Positions 56,910-64,000 of a stretch of 64,000 nt of DNA are shown piece by piece (the first letter of the stretch is position 1; each line of letters starts with the position of its first letter). The DNA is from Meridianimarinicoccus roseus (lineage in GTDB: Bacteria; Pseudomonadota; Alphaproteobacteria; Rhodobacterales; Rhodobacteraceae). The notes beneath the pieces are model-generated. The model ran no database searches. It worked only from the letters and a program-made list of their open reading frames with translations, and was not told the DNA's origin. The stretch covers positions 1 through 64,000 of the forward strand of contig NZ_QGKU01000030.1 in NCBI RefSeq assembly GCF_003172915.1, in the 5' to 3' direction. The translations under genes and the position numbers were made by a program.

Positions 56910-58898
56910 ATGATTGCAGAGCTTGGGCATTTCGCGTTGCTGCTGGCCGCCTGCGTGGCACTCGTTCAGGCGGTTGTGCCGATGGTGGGCGCGCACAAAG
57001 GCTGGGCGGGCTGGATGGCGATGGCCGCTCCAGCCGCCACGGCACAACTCCTTCTGACCGCGTTCAGCTTCTCGGCCCTCACCTATGCGTTCGTGGTGTC
57101 GGACTTCTCGCTCAAGCTGGTTGTCGAGAATTCGCACAGCCTGAAACCCATGCTCTACAAGGTGACGGGTGTGTGGGGGAACCACGAAGGCTCCATGCTG
57201 CTCTGGGTGCTGATCCTGACACTTTACGGCGCGCTGGCCGCATGGTTCGGGGGCAACCTCCCGCCCAGCCTGAAGGCGCGGGTGCTCGGGGTGCAATCGG
57301 CGGTGACACTGGCGTTCATGGCCTTCATCATCTTCACCTCCAATCCGTTCCTGCGCCTCGCGGTGCCGCCGCTCGACGGGCAGGACCTGAACCCGCTGCT
57401 GCAGGATCCGGGCCTCGCGTTCCATCCGCCGTTCCTCTATCTCGGCTATGTCGGACTGTCTCTGACCTTCTCCTTCGCAGTCGCGGCGCTGATCGAAGGC
57501 CGCGTCGATGCCGCTTGGGGCGGCTGGGTCCGGCCTTGGACGCTTGCGGCGTGGGTGTTCCTGACCATCGGCATCGCGCTGGGGTCTTGGTGGGCCTATT
57601 ACGAGCTGGGCTGGGGCGGCTACTGGTTCTGGGACCCGGTCGAGAACGCTTCCTTCATGCCATGGCTGCTGGCCGCCGCGCTGCTGCATTCGGCCATCGT
57701 CGTGGAAAAGCGTGAAAGCCTGAAAAGCTGGACGATCCTCTTGGCGATCCTCGCATTCGGCTTCTCGCTCATCGGTGCGTTCATCGTGCGTTCGGGGGTT
57801 CTGACCTCGGTCCATGCCTTCGCCAACGACCCGGAGCGCGGGGTGTTCATCCTGATGATAACGGCAGCCTTCATGGGCGGTGCGCTGACACTGTTCGCCG
57901 CACGGGCGGGCGCGATGCAGGCGAAAGGCGTCTTTGGCCTTGTCAGTCGTGAAAGCGCGCTTGTGGCCAACAACATCTTGCTGGCCGTGTCGTGCTTCGT
58001 GGTGTTCGTCGGCACGATCTGGCCTCTGATCGCCGAAATGCTGTTTGATCGCAAGCTGTCGGTCGGTCCGCCATTCTTCGACGCGGCCTTTACGCCGTTC
58101 ATGGTGGTGCTGGCGGTGATCCTGCCGCTGGGCGCGCTTATGCCGTGGAAACGCGCCAAGCTGGACCGCGTGGCCCGGCAATTGCTTCTGCCCGTCATCG
58201 CAACATTCCTGATCGCTGCGCTTGTTTGGACGTTCCAGACCGAGCGGAGCATCCTTGCGCCCATCGGGATCGCGCTTGGTGTGTGGCTTATTGCGGGATC
58301 GAAGATCGACCTGTGGTCGCGCACCGGGCGGGGCGATCTGCGCTCGCGGCTGAGGCGGCTTTGGAACCTGCCGCGCGCGGACTGGGGCAAGACCATCGCG
58401 CATATCGGGTTGGGCGTGACGTTCATCGGGATCTCGGCCCTGACCGCCTGGCAGAGCGAGGACATTCGCGTTGCGCAGGTCGGCGAAACCTTCGATGTCG
58501 GCGGCTACGACGTGACCCTGGCCGATGTGCGCCGCGAGCCGGGCCCCAACTATGACAGTATCATGGCCGAAATGGTGGTCACGCGAAACGGGCGCCCGGT
58601 CGCGGTGCTGTTCCCCGAAAAACGGAACTACCCGGTCGCGCAGATGCCAACGACGGAAGCGGCGATCGACAACGGGATCTTCCGCGACCTCTACCTCGTG
58701 ATCGGCGATCCGCAGGCGCAGGGTGGCTGGGCGGTGCGCACCTACATCAAGCCCTTCGCCAACTGGATCTGGGCGGGTGCGATCATCATGTCGCTGGGTG
58801 GCTTCGTCAGCCTGAGCGACCGGCGCTTCCGCGTCGCCGCGGGCGCGGGCCGTGACGCAGCACCAAAGGGCGACGCGTCGCCGGTGGCCGCGGAATGA
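56910..58898 (+). CDS. ccmF: Cytochrome c heme lyase subunit CcmF
   Basis: A 662-aa polytopic inner-membrane protein (about 15 helices) that attaches heme to apocytochrome c. The heme-handling tryptophan-rich motif reads WGGYWFWDPVENASFMPWL, and the VTGVWGNHEGSMLLW segment is typical of the family. I set the start at the ATG at 56910, preceded by AGGG. The length equals the family norm (650-660). It overlaps ccmH by 4 bp (ATGA). Confidence 0.95.
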   Translation: MIAELGHFALLLAACVALVQAVVPMVGAHKGWAGWMAMAAPAATAQLLLTAFSFSALTYAFVVSDFSLKLVVENSHSLKPMLYKVTGVWGNHEGSMLLWVLILTLYGALAAWFGGNLPPSLKARVLGVQSAVTLAFMAFIIFTSNPFLRLAVPPLDGQDLNPLLQDPGLAFHPPFLYLGYVGLSLTFSFAVAALIEGRVDAAWGGWVRPWTLAAWVFLTIGIALGSWWAYYELGWGGYWFWDPVENASFMPWLLAAALLHSAIVVEKRESLKSWTILLAILAFGFSLIGAFIVRSGVLTSVHAFANDPERGVFILMITAAFMGGALTLFAARAGAMQAKGVFGLVSRESALVANNILLAVSCFVVFVGTIWPLIAEMLFDRKLSVGPPFFDAAFTPFMVVLAVILPLGALMPWKRAKLDRVARQLLLPVIATFLIAALVWTFQTERSILAPIGIALGVWLIAGSKIDLWSRTGRGDLRSRLRRLWNLPRADWGKTIAHIGLGVTFIGISALTAWQSEDIRVAQVGETFDVGGYDVTLADVRREPGPNYDSIMAEMVVTRNGRPVAVLFPEKRNYPVAQMPTTEAAIDNGIFRDLYLVIGDPQAQGGWAVRTYIKPFANWIWAGAIIMSLGGFVSLSDRRFRVAAGAGRDAAPKGDASPVAAE

Positions 58899-59380
58899 CC
58901 GGAACCATGCAATTCGCGCGCGCCGCGGCGGGGGTGTTGGCGCTGTGCCTTGCGTTGGTGCCGCATCCCGTTGGCGCGGTGCAGCCGGACGAGATCCTGC
59001 CAGACCCGGCGCTCGAAGGCCGGGCGAGGGACATTTCCGAAGGGCTGCGCTGTCTCGTGTGCCGCAACGAGAATATCGACGAATCCAATGCTGGTCTTGC
59101 GCGCGACCTGCGCCTTCTGGTGCGCGAACGGCTTGTGGCCGGGGACACCAACGAGGAGGTCGTGGATTTCGTCGTGGACCGCTACGGCGAATACGTGTTG
59201 CTGAACCCGACCGCGACGGGGGCTAACCTTATCTTGTGGCTGGCGGGACCAGCCATGTTCGTCGCCGGTGTCGGCATCGCTGCCGCATATCTGCGCAGCC
59301 GCCGTCGCCCCGATGACGAGGCGGCGCCAGACCTGTCGGACGAGGAAACCGCGCGCCTCGAGAGAATTCTGGGCAAGTGA
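58895..59380 (+). CDS. ccmH: Cytochrome c maturation protein CcmH
   Basis: A 161-aa thiol-oxidoreductase that reduces apocytochrome c. The signal peptide is followed by the redox motif LRCLVC with Cys53 and Cys56, and a C-terminal transmembrane helix (about residues 109-132) anchors it. It corresponds to the N-terminal part of E. coli CcmH; no ccmI follows in the window. Coupled to ccmF by ATGA. Confidence 0.94.
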   Translation: MTGTMQFARAAAGVLALCLALVPHPVGAVQPDEILPDPALEGRARDISEGLRCLVCRNENIDESNAGLARDLRLLVRERLVAGDTNEEVVDFVVDRYGEYVLLNPTATGANLILWLAGPAMFVAGVGIAAAYLRSRRRPDDEAAPDLSDEETARLERILGK

Positions 59381-59430
59381 CCCCGCGTTTTCCTGCGCGC
59401 GATCCAAGTGTGTCGTAGGGTGGGCGCGCA

Positions 59431-59455
59431 ACGGTACGGTACGGAACGGGACGGG
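59431..59455 (+). repeat. Five tandem ACGGN pentanucleotides
   Basis: Five 5-bp units read ACGGT, ACGGT, ACGGA, ACGGG, ACGGG, ending 7 bp before the start codon of the PaaG-like gene. The last units merge with its ribosome-binding region (GGGACGGGGACGAGC). Unit number could affect spacing or translation. Confidence 0.7.
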
Positions 59456-59462
59456 GACGAGC

Positions 59463-60233
59463 ATGGATTTCCAGGCCATCACGCTTGAGATCGAGGACGG
59501 GATCGCGACGCTGACGCTGGCGCGGGCCGAGGTGAAGAACGCACTGAACGTACAGATGCGTGCCGAGATCCCGGCCGCCATCCGTATTGCGCAGGAAAAC
59601 GCGCGCGTGCTGGTCATGACGGGGGCGGGCGACAGTTTCTGTTCCGGGCAGGATCTGGGCGACGGCGCAGCCGCGCTCGATATCGAACGGGTGCTCCGCG
59701 ACGAGTACACCCCGATGCTGCGGGCAATCTTCGACTGCCCGATCCCGACCATCGCGGCAGTCAACGGTGCGGCGGCCGGGGCGGGGGCGAACCTTGCGCT
59801 GGCCGCAGACGTTGTGATCGCATCGGAACGCGCGGTTTTCCTGCAGGCCTTCAGCCGCATCGGCCTTATTCCCGATGCCGGCGGCACCTACTGGTTGCCC
59901 CGGCAGGTCGGCTTTGCCAAGGCTATGGGGGCCGCCCTGTTCGCCGAACCGGTCAGCGCGCGGCAGGCCGAAGCCTGGGGCATGATCTGGGAAGCCGTGC
60001 CCGACGATGCTTTCGCGGGTCATATCGCGGCACGGGCGAGTGCCTTGGCGAACGGGCCGACAGTGGCCTACGCCCACACCAAGCAGGCCCTGCGCGCCAG
60101 TTTCGGTAACGATCTGGAACAGCAACTCGCACTCGAGGCGCAATTGCAGGGCCAGTGCGGCCAGACCCGCGACTTCAGCGAGGGGGTGCTGGCCTTTCTT
60201 GAAAAGCGCCGCCCGGCCTACGAAGGGCGCTGA
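59463..60233 (+). CDS. Enoyl-CoA hydratase/isomerase, PaaG-like
   Basis: A 256-aa crotonase-fold enzyme. The oxyanion-hole block DSFCSGQDLG and the segment FSRIGLIPDAGGTYWLPR match PaaG, the ring-epoxide isomerase of phenylacetate degradation, with an Asp in the position of the catalytic acid. No other paa gene is nearby, so a general enoyl-CoA hydratase/isomerase role remains possible. It starts at the ATG at 59463, behind a pentanucleotide repeat, and converges with the next crotonase gene 16 bp away. Confidence 0.85.
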   Translation: MDFQAITLEIEDGIATLTLARAEVKNALNVQMRAEIPAAIRIAQENARVLVMTGAGDSFCSGQDLGDGAAALDIERVLRDEYTPMLRAIFDCPIPTIAAVNGAAAGAGANLALAADVVIASERAVFLQAFSRIGLIPDAGGTYWLPRQVGFAKAMGAALFAEPVSARQAEAWGMIWEAVPDDAFAGHIAARASALANGPTVAYAHTKQALRASFGNDLEQQLALEAQLQGQCGQTRDFSEGVLAFLEKRRPAYEGR

Positions 60234-60249
60234 CCGGCTGCGCGCCGCC

Positions 60250-61068
60250 TCACTGGTTCCAGCTTGGCGGCCGCTTCTCGATGAAGGCCTGGATGCCCTC
60301 GGCAGTGTCGCGGTCGAGCATGTTTTCGACCATCGCGTCGCGGGTCAGTGCATAGGCGCCCTGCAGGTCACGCTCCAACTGGTCGTAGAACGCGCCCTTG
60401 CCGATCCGCACTGCGCGGCCCAGCTTGCTTGCCACCACCCGCGCGAGCGCCATCGTTTCCTCGTGCAGTGCCTCGGCTGCGACGACGCGGTTCACGAGGC
60501 CGATCTCGGCTGCGCGTTCGGCAGGGATGAAGGCCCCGGTGGTGAGCATCTCGAACGCCTGCTTGCGCGGCACGTTGCGCGACAGCGCGACCATCGGGGT
60601 GGAACAGAACAGCCCGATATTCACGCCGTTTACCCCAAAGCGCGTCCCCTCGGCCGCCACGGCCATGTCGCAGGTGGCGACGAGCTGGCATCCGGCGGCG
60701 GTCGCGATGCCATGCACTTCGGCGATGACGGGTTGCGGCAGGCGCGGGATCGCCTGCATCAGTTGCCCGCACCGGTCGAAAAGGTCCGCGAAATAGGCCG
60801 CGCCGCCATCGGGCGCGTCGCGGGCTGCGGTCATCTCCTTCAGGTCGTGCCCGGCGCAGAATGCCTTGCCGGCGCCGCGAAGCACGACCACGCGCACCGA
60901 CGGATCGTTCGCGATATCGTTCAGCTTGCCGCGCAGCGCCGCCAGCATCCCGTCGGACAGCGCGTTCAGCGCGCCGGGCCGCGACAGGGTCAGGCAGGCG
61001 ATCGCCTCCTCGTCCTCGCGCAGCACGTAGTCCTGCGCAGCGGCAGTATTCGCTGTCATCTCGTTCAT
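60250..61068 (-). CDS. Crotonase-fold protein, ECHDC3-like, lacking catalytic glutamates
   Basis: A 272-aa protein of the enoyl-CoA hydratase superfamily. The oxyanion segment KAFCAGHDLKEM is kept, but the two glutamates of classical hydratase are replaced: the usual GGGCEL block reads AAGCQL and the FxxPE block reads FGVNG. The run GVNIGLFCSTPMVALSR resembles the ECHDC3 subgroup, whose activity is unclear. GGAG precedes the ATG at 61068. It is divergent from a thioesterase gene with only 58 bp between. Confidence 0.82.
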   Translation of the reverse strand: MNEMTANTAAAQDYVLREDEEAIACLTLSRPGALNALSDGMLAALRGKLNDIANDPSVRVVVLRGAGKAFCAGHDLKEMTAARDAPDGGAAYFADLFDRCGQLMQAIPRLPQPVIAEVHGIATAAGCQLVATCDMAVAAEGTRFGVNGVNIGLFCSTPMVALSRNVPRKQAFEMLTTGAFIPAERAAEIGLVNRVVAAEALHEETMALARVVASKLGRAVRIGKGAFYDQLERDLQGAYALTRDAMVENMLDRDTAEGIQAFIEKRPPSWNQ

Positions 61069-61126
61069 CTTGTGTCTCCACCCATTTGCGGCCAGCTTAA
61101 CCGCGCTTGGGGCAGGAGGCAAAGCG

Positions 61127-61546
61127 ATGCAAGAGGTGAAGTTGGGCCTGGAAGCGCTGAAGGCGTTTCTCGATGCGGAATTCCCGCAGGTGGCCGAAGA
61201 GTTCGAGATCCTTTCGGTCGCACCAATGCGCCTGCGGGTCGCCTTGCGGGTGTCCGAGCGCCACTTGCGGCCGGGCGGAACGGTTTCGGGTCCGACGATG
61301 TTCGCGCTGGCCGACGTGGGGGTTTACCTTGCCGTGCTGGCGATGGTCGGCCCAAAGGCGCTGGCGGTGACCACTTCGTGTTCCATTGATTTCATGCGGA
61401 AACCGCCTGCGGACAAGGATTTGCTGGCCGATGTGGAAGTACTGAAGCTGGGCCGCGTGCTGGCCGTGGGCGATGTGAGGATTTTCGCGCGCGGCGCCGA
61501 GGAGCGACCAGTCGCACGAGCTTCATTAACCTATTCAATACCTTAG
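61127..61546 (+). CDS. PaaI-like thioesterase
   Basis: A 139-aa hotdog-fold acyl-CoA thioesterase. The family motif region is RPGGTVSGPTMFALADVGVYLAVL, with the Asp in ALAD at the active-site helix (longer run given only as landmarks: RPGGTVSGPT, then ALADVG). The strand SIDFMRKP is typical of the PaaI group. AGGAGG lies 9 nt before the ATG at 61127. It is near two crotonases, suggesting a small acyl-CoA neighbourhood. Confidence 0.85.
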   Translation: MQEVKLGLEALKAFLDAEFPQVAEEFEILSVAPMRLRVALRVSERHLRPGGTVSGPTMFALADVGVYLAVLAMVGPKALAVTTSCSIDFMRKPPADKDLLADVEVLKLGRVLAVGDVRIFARGAEERPVARASLTYSIP

Positions 61547-61555
61547 GATTGCGAC

Positions 61556-61584
61556 ACGAAGGTAAGGCTGAGTATATCCTTCGT
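61556..61584. promoter_or_regulatory. Inverted repeat in the spacer before the third VPLPA-type gene
   Basis: ACGAAGG (61556-61562) and CCTTCGT (61578-61584) are perfect 7-bp arms with a 15-nt A/T-rich spacer. It lies 10 bp after the thioesterase stop. It may be a weak transcript end or a regulator site; there is no T-run. Confidence 0.4.
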
Positions 61585-61620
61585 ATGGCTTGGGGTGAGT
61601 CGAAAGTCAGCCCGGCCTGA

Positions 61621-61638
61621 CCGGAAACATATCCGGAT
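61621..61638. promoter_or_regulatory. CCGGAA-N4-ATCCGGA motif
   Basis: The sequence contains CCGGA-N6-TCCGG as an inverted repeat. A closely similar element (13 of 18 bases on the opposite strand) occurs at 53409-53426, before the acyltransferase gene. It could be a shared regulator site or coincidence. Confidence 0.3.
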
Positions 61639-61759
61639 GTATAGCCGCGATACCTTCATGGCATTTTGTATCGCAGCCCCTACGAAAGTATTTTCTGCCT
61701 TGGTAGCAGCCCGGCGATGTCTGTCCGGCGCGCTGTGACCGAGTGCGAGCGAGGACGAA

Positions 61760-62614
61760 ATGGAACAGTTTTGCGGACCCTTGACGACCCTGCGAGCGGC
61801 TTTCGGGCTGTCGGTCGCTCTGTCCGTTGCGTTGTCCAGCCCACTGCATGCAGATGCCGAAGGCGCGGGCGGTGTCGGCCCCTCAGACGAGATCCTGCTG
61901 GACGAGCCATCGGTCGTCGGTCTGATCAACAATGGCGATCAGTCCACGGTCGAAACCGTCTACATCTACATGGACGGCTGCCCGATCGTCAGCATAACAC
62001 CGCCCGAATCCGGCCGCGGCCGTCCGCAAGTCACGATGATCGAGCCTACCGGCGAATGCGTCGCCGGGCGCGGTACGCAGGATCCCGCCGACCTTGTCGG
62101 CACAGGCGCGCCGGGTATGCTCGTACAGCTGTGGAAAGATGATCCGGCGCTGCTCGATCCGATCGGCGAAGAAGCGGAGACCGCGCAGGCGACGTCTCTC
62201 GTCGTGGAAATCGCAAGCCTCTATCCGCGCGAGGAAGCCACGCCCACATCCGCGACCGGCCCCGGCACAGACCAGCCCGGCTTCTTCATCCCGGGCCCTC
62301 TGGGCGATCCATCCGGCGACCTGTTGCTGGCATCGGGCGGGCCCAACTCCGGCGGGACAGTCTTCGGCGGCGGATCGCCCAACTTCATCACCGGGACCGG
62401 CGGGCCGGGTGGCAGTGGATCGGGCGGTGGCGGTGGCGGCGGGCTGTTCGGCGGCCCGGGTGGCAGCGAGGGCACGGGCCCGATCACCAACCTGTTCTCC
62501 GACCTGACCGGCGGCGGCAACCTGCCTAGCGTGACAGCAGTACCGCTTCCGGCCACCCTGCTGCTCATGCTTTGGGCACTGCAGCTTCTGCGCAGCTACG
62601 TCCGGCGGAGCTGA
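61760..62614 (+). CDS. VPLPA-CTERM surface protein with Gly-rich linker
   Basis: A 284-aa predicted exported protein. A signal peptide (LSVALSVALSSPLHA) leads to a ~140-residue domain with two Cys (MDGCPIV, TGECVAG) that may form a disulfide. A Gly/Pro/Ser-rich low-complexity linker follows (about residues 170-250). The C-terminus is a textbook VPLPA sorting signal: VPLPATLLL, a hydrophobic helix and RRS. GAGGACGAA precedes the ATG. No exosortase is encoded nearby. Function unknown. Confidence 0.8.
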   Translation: MEQFCGPLTTLRAAFGLSVALSVALSSPLHADAEGAGGVGPSDEILLDEPSVVGLINNGDQSTVETVYIYMDGCPIVSITPPESGRGRPQVTMIEPTGECVAGRGTQDPADLVGTGAPGMLVQLWKDDPALLDPIGEEAETAQATSLVVEIASLYPREEATPTSATGPGTDQPGFFIPGPLGDPSGDLLLASGGPNSGGTVFGGGSPNFITGTGGPGGSGSGGGGGGGLFGGPGGSEGTGPITNLFSDLTGGGNLPSVTAVPLPATLLLMLWALQLLRSYVRRS

Positions 62615-62739
62615 CACGGGCCTTGCCCGATCTACCCGGCACGCGGCGGAAACGCCGCGCATGCCGTTCTGCGGAGCTCTCGTGACTTCTGCCGCGCGTC
62701 TTGTCTCGCACCGCGAAACCGACCAGCCGACGGACGTCG

Positions 62740-63072
62740 TCAAGCTGGGCCGCCATATCGGTGGGCATCGCAAACGCGGTCAAGTCCTTCGGCGGTCGGG
62801 GTGCGCGACGTGGAGTTGCGGCTGGAACCTAGCGGATTCTTCCTTGTGCATCGATCATTGGGCTGCGGCGTTCCGGCTCCGAACTCGGCCGAAAGTTTGG
62901 CTATGGCCTTGGTCGTGCCGTCCCAACCCCATTCCACGGTCCCGTCCGGTTGGCGGGCCTTCAAGGCGTCCACGGGTTGCTGCGCGACGGCATCGGGCTG
63001 CTAGGTTTGGATCACGAGCGTGCCGGACATGTCCTGTGCGAAGGCCGCGGTGGCCAGAGGCGTCTTTGTCAT
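62740..63072 (-). pseudogene. Decayed periplasmic binding-protein-like gene with internal stop
   Basis: From the ATG at 63072, which has a good AAGAAGG ribosome site, the minus strand reads MTKTPLATAAFAQDMSGTLV and then IQT, a TAG (63001-63003), and QPDAVAQQPVDALKARQPDG, continuing WGWDGTTKAIAKLSAEFGA before losing coherence. This resembles the start of a sugar-type ABC binding protein with a shortened signal peptide, where the TAG may replace a TGG Trp codon. The 3' part has no recognisable protein. The whole 62615-63121 gap holds nothing else that I can support. Confidence 0.55.
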
Positions 63073-63121
63073 TGGATGCCTTCTTTGGTGTCGGGGCCAT
63101 GTCAGGCGGCCGCCGCCCCGA

Positions 63122-64000
63122 TCAGGGCAGGGCGGGGAAATCGCCGCGCTGATGGCGCGCGACCAGAGCGCGGAGCGCGGGCGGGCAGATCACCTCGACC
63201 GAGTCGCCCCACTGGTAGAGATGCCATGCCATTTCCAGGTGGCCCGAGGCCGCGAAGCGGACGGTCAGCCCGCCATCCGGCATGTCGGTCATTTCCTGAT
63301 CGGGATGGAACAGGAACCGCCGCGCCGTCGGCGCGGCATCGGGCGAGAAGCGCCATTCCACAGGGCCGTACTCCTCATCCGCGTGGTAGGATCCGAAGGC
63401 CCGCGCCGCGAAGACCTTCAGGTCAAAGTCGGGATCGCGCGCGAAACTGCGCTGTGTGATCGCCGCTCCCTCGATCCGGTCCAGCCGGAACCGCCGCATC
63501 CGGCCATCCCCGCCAGACGGGCGCGCGACCAGGTACCGGCGGATGCCAAGCAGCATTCCGTGTGGTTCGACGAGCCGCCGCTGCGGTTCCGCGTCCAGTG
63601 CGCCGCGATAGCCGATGTCCAGTTCCCAGGGCGCGCGCAGCGCTTCGGTCAGGGTGCCCAGCAGCCGCAGATCCGCCACCACGCGCGGCCCGGGACGTGA
63701 CGCGAAGCCCTGCGCCTCAAGCAGCGCCTCGGCATCCGCTTCGGTGCGGCGGGCATGGGCGCGAGGCATGGCGGCGAGCAGGCGGTCACGCAGGGCGCGC
63801 AGGCGGCGTGCTTCGTCCGGGGCGCCGTCCCGCTCCGCACGGCGCGCGGCAAGGTCGATCGCCGCGAGTTCGCTGTCGCCAAGGCCCTGCGCCTGGAGCC
63901 AGCGCGGATCGCTCCGGGCCAGTTTCCAGCGGCGGCGGCGATCCTCGCCCTCCAGGATGTCCACGTTGGGAAAGAGATCTTCAAGCGCGCGCATCATGCG
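63122..64000 (-). CDS. WYL-domain transcriptional regulator, 5' end outside window
   Basis: At least 291 residues of a WYL-domain protein. The middle part, EPHGMLLGIRRYLVARPSGG with RRFRLDRIEGA, matches the WYL fold (the WYL box itself reads RRYLVA), and the C-terminal WCX-like extension is present. Such proteins usually start with an HTH of DeoR/LysR-like type. Here the frame runs through the window edge without a convincing start, so the HTH probably lies beyond 64000. Target genes unknown. Confidence 0.75.
   Translation of the reverse strand, partial: RMMRALEDLFPNVDILEGEDRRRRWKLARSDPRWLQAQGLGDSELAAIDLAARRAERDGAPDEARRLRALRDRLLAAMPRAHARRTEADAEALLEAQGFASRPGPRVVADLRLLGTLTEALRAPWELDIGYRGALDAEPQRRLVEPHGMLLGIRRYLVARPSGGDGRMRRFRLDRIEGAAITQRSFARDPDFDLKVFAARAFGSYHADEEYGPVEWRFSPDAAPTARRFLFHPDQEMTDMPDGGLTVRFAASGHLEMAWHLYQWGDSVEVICPPALRALVARHQRGDFPALP

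Noticed and set aside
61543-61932. 129-codon minus-strand frame across the spacer before the third VPLPA-type gene
   Set aside because: Low-complexity Ser/Arg translation overlapping the signal-peptide region of a better supported gene.
62565-62783. 72-codon minus-strand frame after the third VPLPA-type gene
   Set aside because: Begins inside the decayed gene and ends inside the VPLPA gene; Arg/Ser/Ala-rich, no motif.

Overview
The window is a GC-rich stretch of an alphaproteobacterial chromosome. Its gene content points to Rhodobacteraceae (Roseobacter/Rhodobacter group). Supporting signs are a TAXI-type TRAP transporter, a fused indolepyruvate oxidoreductase, the order erpA / dgt / argS / SPOR / nagZ / scpA / scpB, bolA paired with a CGFS glutaredoxin, a Cys-poor DksA, and VPLPA-type C-terminal sorting signals. 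No rRNA, tRNA, CRISPR, insertion sequence or phage gene was recognised. Long open frames antisense to real genes are common and are GC-driven shadows.

Layout. 1-3.7 kb: TAXI binding protein and fused TRAP permease on the minus strand, separated by 0.4 kb that begins with a very strong hairpin. 3.9-4.5 kb: a VPLPA-type surface protein. 4.7-8.8 kb: a tightly packed minus-strand cluster MoxR ATPase, GNAT, DUF2927-like lipoprotein, 53-aa membrane protein, VWA protein. 9.0-13.8 kb: dksA-like gene with terminator, FAD monooxygenase, xth, a membrane protein coupled to an HEVGH zincin, and an FKBP isomerase. 13.9-20.9 kb: erpA facing dgt, argS, SPOR protein, nagZ, scpA, scpB. 21.1-31.7 kb: an alpha/beta-glucoside island, with aglR-bgl-glk-bluB reading left, aglE-F-G-A-K reading right, and two near-identical LacI-type operators in the divergent spacer. 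31.7-43.3 kb: ureohydrolase, guaB, a subtilisin-like lipoprotein with a barrel-like C-terminus, adenine deaminase, a CPA1 antiporter with a cNMP domain, transketolase. 43.6-48.6 kb: coiled-coil protein, zapA, then grxD/small membrane protein/bolA, with a VPLPA-type gene between bolA and purL. 48.7-53.3 kb: candidate sRNA, LysR regulator, indolepyruvate oxidoreductase. 53.5-64 kb: acyltransferase, murI, argC, ccmE, ccmF, ccmH, a PaaG-like crotonase, an ECHDC3-like crotonase, a PaaI-like thioesterase, a third VPLPA-type gene, a decayed binding-protein gene and a WYL regulator cut by the window edge.

How the genes work together. The glucoside island is a full import-and-catabolism unit: AglE/F/G/K import, AglA and the GH1 enzyme release glucose, Glk phosphorylates it, and AglR presumably controls both arms. 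CcmE/F/H form part of cytochrome c maturation. BolA with the monothiol glutaredoxin, and ErpA, belong to iron-sulfur handling. PurL, GuaB, Dgt and adenine deaminase serve purine metabolism. The least explained material is the MoxR-DUF2927-VWA cluster, the three dispersed VPLPA-type proteins (one with a duplicated FNPQPEPPA motif, one with an A8 tract), the candidate sRNA near 48.75 kb, and the pseudogene near 63 kb.
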